DNA of 7,185 nt from the NCBI GenBank assembly GCA_027025615.1, contig JALVQM010000053.1, positions 1 through 7,185 of the forward strand, given 5' to 3'. A program made the position numbers and the translations under genes. Under the pieces are notes generated by a model that had not been told where the DNA came from, made no database searches, and was given only the letters and a program-made list of their open reading frames with translations. This DNA is from Desulfobacteraceae bacterium. Its GTDB lineage: Bacteria; Desulfobacterota; Desulfobacteria; Desulfobacterales; Desulfosarcinaceae. Numbering within the stretch: the stretch's first letter is position 1; each line of letters begins with the position of its first letter. This document shows, piece after piece, positions 6,289 through 7,185 of the stretch.

Positions 6289-6939
6289 TCACTGTCTGCG
6301 TACATTTTCAGTGCCTATCCCGCGGATGAAAAGATCTACTAGTGGATCGGCCATGGAAACCAGATCGTATTTGCCCCCGGAATGAATCCAGGAGTTTATT
6401 ACTTCATCCACAGCGCCGTTAATAAAACGCTTGACCAGCCCCAGGTAAAGATCCTTGCGCATACTTCCTTCGTCCTGGCCCTGCTCCACCACCTCTGAGA
6501 TTATATCCCGGTACATTTTGGACATGTCCTTGATATGTTCCAGGGCCAGACGTCGATTCTGATTCTGATGGGTTTCGGCCTGGTAAACTATGGCCATGTT
6601 TCGATCGTTTTGAAATTCCTGCAAATGGCTGCGAATAAGATTGCGCAGCTTTTCAACCGCGGAATCTCCTTTTTCCACTTCTTTGCGAAAGCGCTGGAAG
6701 ACCTGTCTGGTCTTGTATTGATAAAACTGGATAAGGATATCGTCCTTGTTTTTAAAATAAAGATAGATCGTTCCGTCAGCCACACCAGCTTCCTTGGCGA
6801 TTTGGGCAATGGTGGACTGATGAAAGCCCTGCTCGGCAAAAACTTTAACGGCGGCTTCAAGTATCCGGCGATACTTGTCATTATTCTTACGTTTGGTAGC
6901 GATAGCGAACCTCCCTCTGACATCATTCCCAGTTTTCAT
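6289..6939 (-). CDS. fadR: TetR/AcrR-family transcriptional regulator, FadR (YsiA) type, fatty-acid degradation
   Basis: The open frame from ATG 6939 gives 216 aa. A TetR-type HTH occupies about residues 42-69, with the recognition segment AGVADGTIYLYFKNKDDIL (51-69), nearly identical to Bacillus subtilis FadR as I remember it. The C-terminal half (NMAIVYQ at 114-120, W184, KYDLV at 190-194) also follows the FadR ligand-domain pattern. Family knowledge: this protein represses beta-oxidation genes and is released by long-chain acyl-CoA. It is unrelated to the GntR-type FadR of E. coli. The start is doubtful. ATG 6939 has no Shine-Dalgarno and its first base lies inside the operator palindrome. 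A strong AGGGAGG (6916-6910) instead precedes codon 13, ATC (6903-6901). A start there would give an N-terminus (ATKRKNNDKYRRIL after the initiator) of typical length for the family. The gene is followed by the acyl-CoA dehydrogenase, its probable operon partner. Confidence 0.88.
   Translation of the reverse strand: MKTGNDVRGRFAIATKRKNNDKYRRILEAAVKVFAEQGFHQSTIAQIAKEAGVADGTIYLYFKNKDDILIQFYQYKTRQVFQRFRKEVEKGDSAVEKLRNLIRSHLQEFQNDRNMAIVYQAETHQNQNRRLALEHIKDMSKMYRDIISEVVEQGQDEGSMRKDLYLGLVKRFINGAVDEVINSWIHSGGKYDLVSMADPLVDLFIRGIGTENVRRQ
6910..6916 (-). promoter_or_regulatory. Strong Shine-Dalgarno inside the annotated regulator frame
   Basis: AGGGAGG on the minus strand (6916-6910) is followed by a 6-nt spacer and then ATC (6903-6901), in frame with the regulator. 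No ATG, GTG or TTG lies at a suitable distance in that frame. The two ATGs closest upstream (6926-6921) are in another frame, whose product has no regulator features. Either ATC is used as a rare start, as ATT is for infC, or translation begins at ATG 6939 and this motif is coincidental. Confidence 0.45.
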
Positions 6940-6956
6940 GAATGAATATTCATTCA
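6939..6956. promoter_or_regulatory. FadR-like operator, perfect 18-bp palindrome
   Basis: TGAATGAATATTCATTCA is an exact palindrome. It has the TGAATGA/TCATTCA half-sites I know from Bacillus FadR boxes. It begins immediately after the putative -10 of the regulator promoter, sharing one base, and reaches the first base of ATG 6939, so a bound dimer would cover the transcription start. This fits autorepression of the regulator-dehydrogenase operon. Confidence 0.82.
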
Positions 6957-6984
6957 GTTAACAAAACCGGCAGCCCCCTGTCAA
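6956..6984 (-). promoter_or_regulatory. Putative promoter of the regulator-dehydrogenase operon
   Basis: A perfect TTGACA (6984-6979) is followed after 17 nt by TTAACT (6961-6956), matching 3 of 6 -10 bases. Transcription would begin near 6949, inside the palindrome, leaving only about 10 nt before ATG 6939 but about 46 nt before the ATC at 6903. The preceding block CTTGACAGGGG is shared with the oxidoreductase promoter. Confidence 0.6.
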
Positions 6985-7185
6985 GATTTAATCTTCCTTC
7001 ACAAAAACAAAGCCGGATAGGTTTTATCTGTCTAATTTTGCAATGCATAACTATATGGTCCCCTGTTTACACCACGGATTTGGCATGACGTATGGTCAAT
7101 TAATCATATTGAAGTTTGATTCATTTACGATCAACCTTGTTTTCAGTCCGGCCCTGAATCCGGGTAAGAAAAAATTTTTTACTTG
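6985..7185. other. Intergenic sequence upstream of the regulator operon
   Basis: This A+T-rich stretch runs to the window edge. I see no coding frame, RNA gene or convincing terminator in it. An A6T6 tract at 7169-7180 may give local DNA bending. Any neighbouring gene starts beyond the right edge. Confidence 0.5.

Noticed and set aside
7169..7180. AAAAAATTTTTT as a terminator or operator
   Set aside because: There is no G+C stem, and the symmetry is that of a plain A-tract/T-tract; at most a bend.
1..7185. CRISPR arrays, transposases, attachment sites, tRNA or rRNA genes
   Set aside because: No direct-repeat array, insertion-sequence end, tRNA-like cloverleaf or rRNA motif was seen on either strand.

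Overview
The window (about 50% G+C by eye) reads as part of a fatty-acid beta-oxidation region from an anaerobic bacterium. The acyl-CoA dehydrogenase and the membrane Fe-S oxidoreductase resemble proteins I know from sulfate-reducing and syntrophic Desulfobacterota. The regulator and the CoA ligase also resemble Bacillus FadR and LcfA, so a fatty-acid-oxidising Firmicute cannot be excluded. No rRNA or other phylogenetic marker is present, so the taxonomic call is inference.

Layout, left to right. (1) Positions 1-2037, minus strand: a gene open at the left edge, 679 codons without a stop. It encodes a membrane-bound Fe-S oxidoreductase with a NarI-like heme-b domain, two 4Fe-4S motifs and two CCG domains. 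This is the family of the EtfAB:menaquinone oxidoreductase EMO (DUF224). All five cluster-ligand cysteines of its first CCG domain are replaced. (2) Positions 2038-2557: a 520-bp divergent intergenic region with the oxidoreductase promoter and a FadR-like box on one side. On the other side are a TATAAT promoter, an 18-bp palindrome and a leader of about 150 nt. (3) Positions 2558-4252, plus strand: a complete long-chain acyl-CoA synthetase. (4) Positions 4301-4339: a strong bidirectional terminator between convergent genes. (5) Positions 4364-6181, minus: a complete 605-aa acyl-CoA dehydrogenase. (6) Positions 6289-6939, minus, upstream of and probably cotranscribed with the dehydrogenase: a TetR-family regulator of the Bacillus FadR type. 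(7) Positions 6940-7185: its promoter region, then DNA in which I recognise nothing.

How it fits together. The ligase activates a fatty acid to its CoA ester. The dehydrogenase makes the enoyl-CoA and passes two electrons to an ETF, which is not in the window. The membrane oxidoreductase takes electrons from reduced ETF and gives them to menaquinone. An 18-bp perfect palindrome, TGAATGAATATTCATTCA, lies at the regulator's own start. A 16/18 match lies at the oxidoreductase promoter, and both follow the same CTTGACAGGGG promoter block. The simplest reading is that the regulator represses its own operon (with the dehydrogenase) and the oxidoreductase until acyl-CoA accumulates. The ligase promoter shows no such box and carries a different palindrome. 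The most unusual observations are the degenerate CCG domain, the shared operator/promoter architecture, and the regulator's start region, where an excellent Shine-Dalgarno faces an ATC codon.
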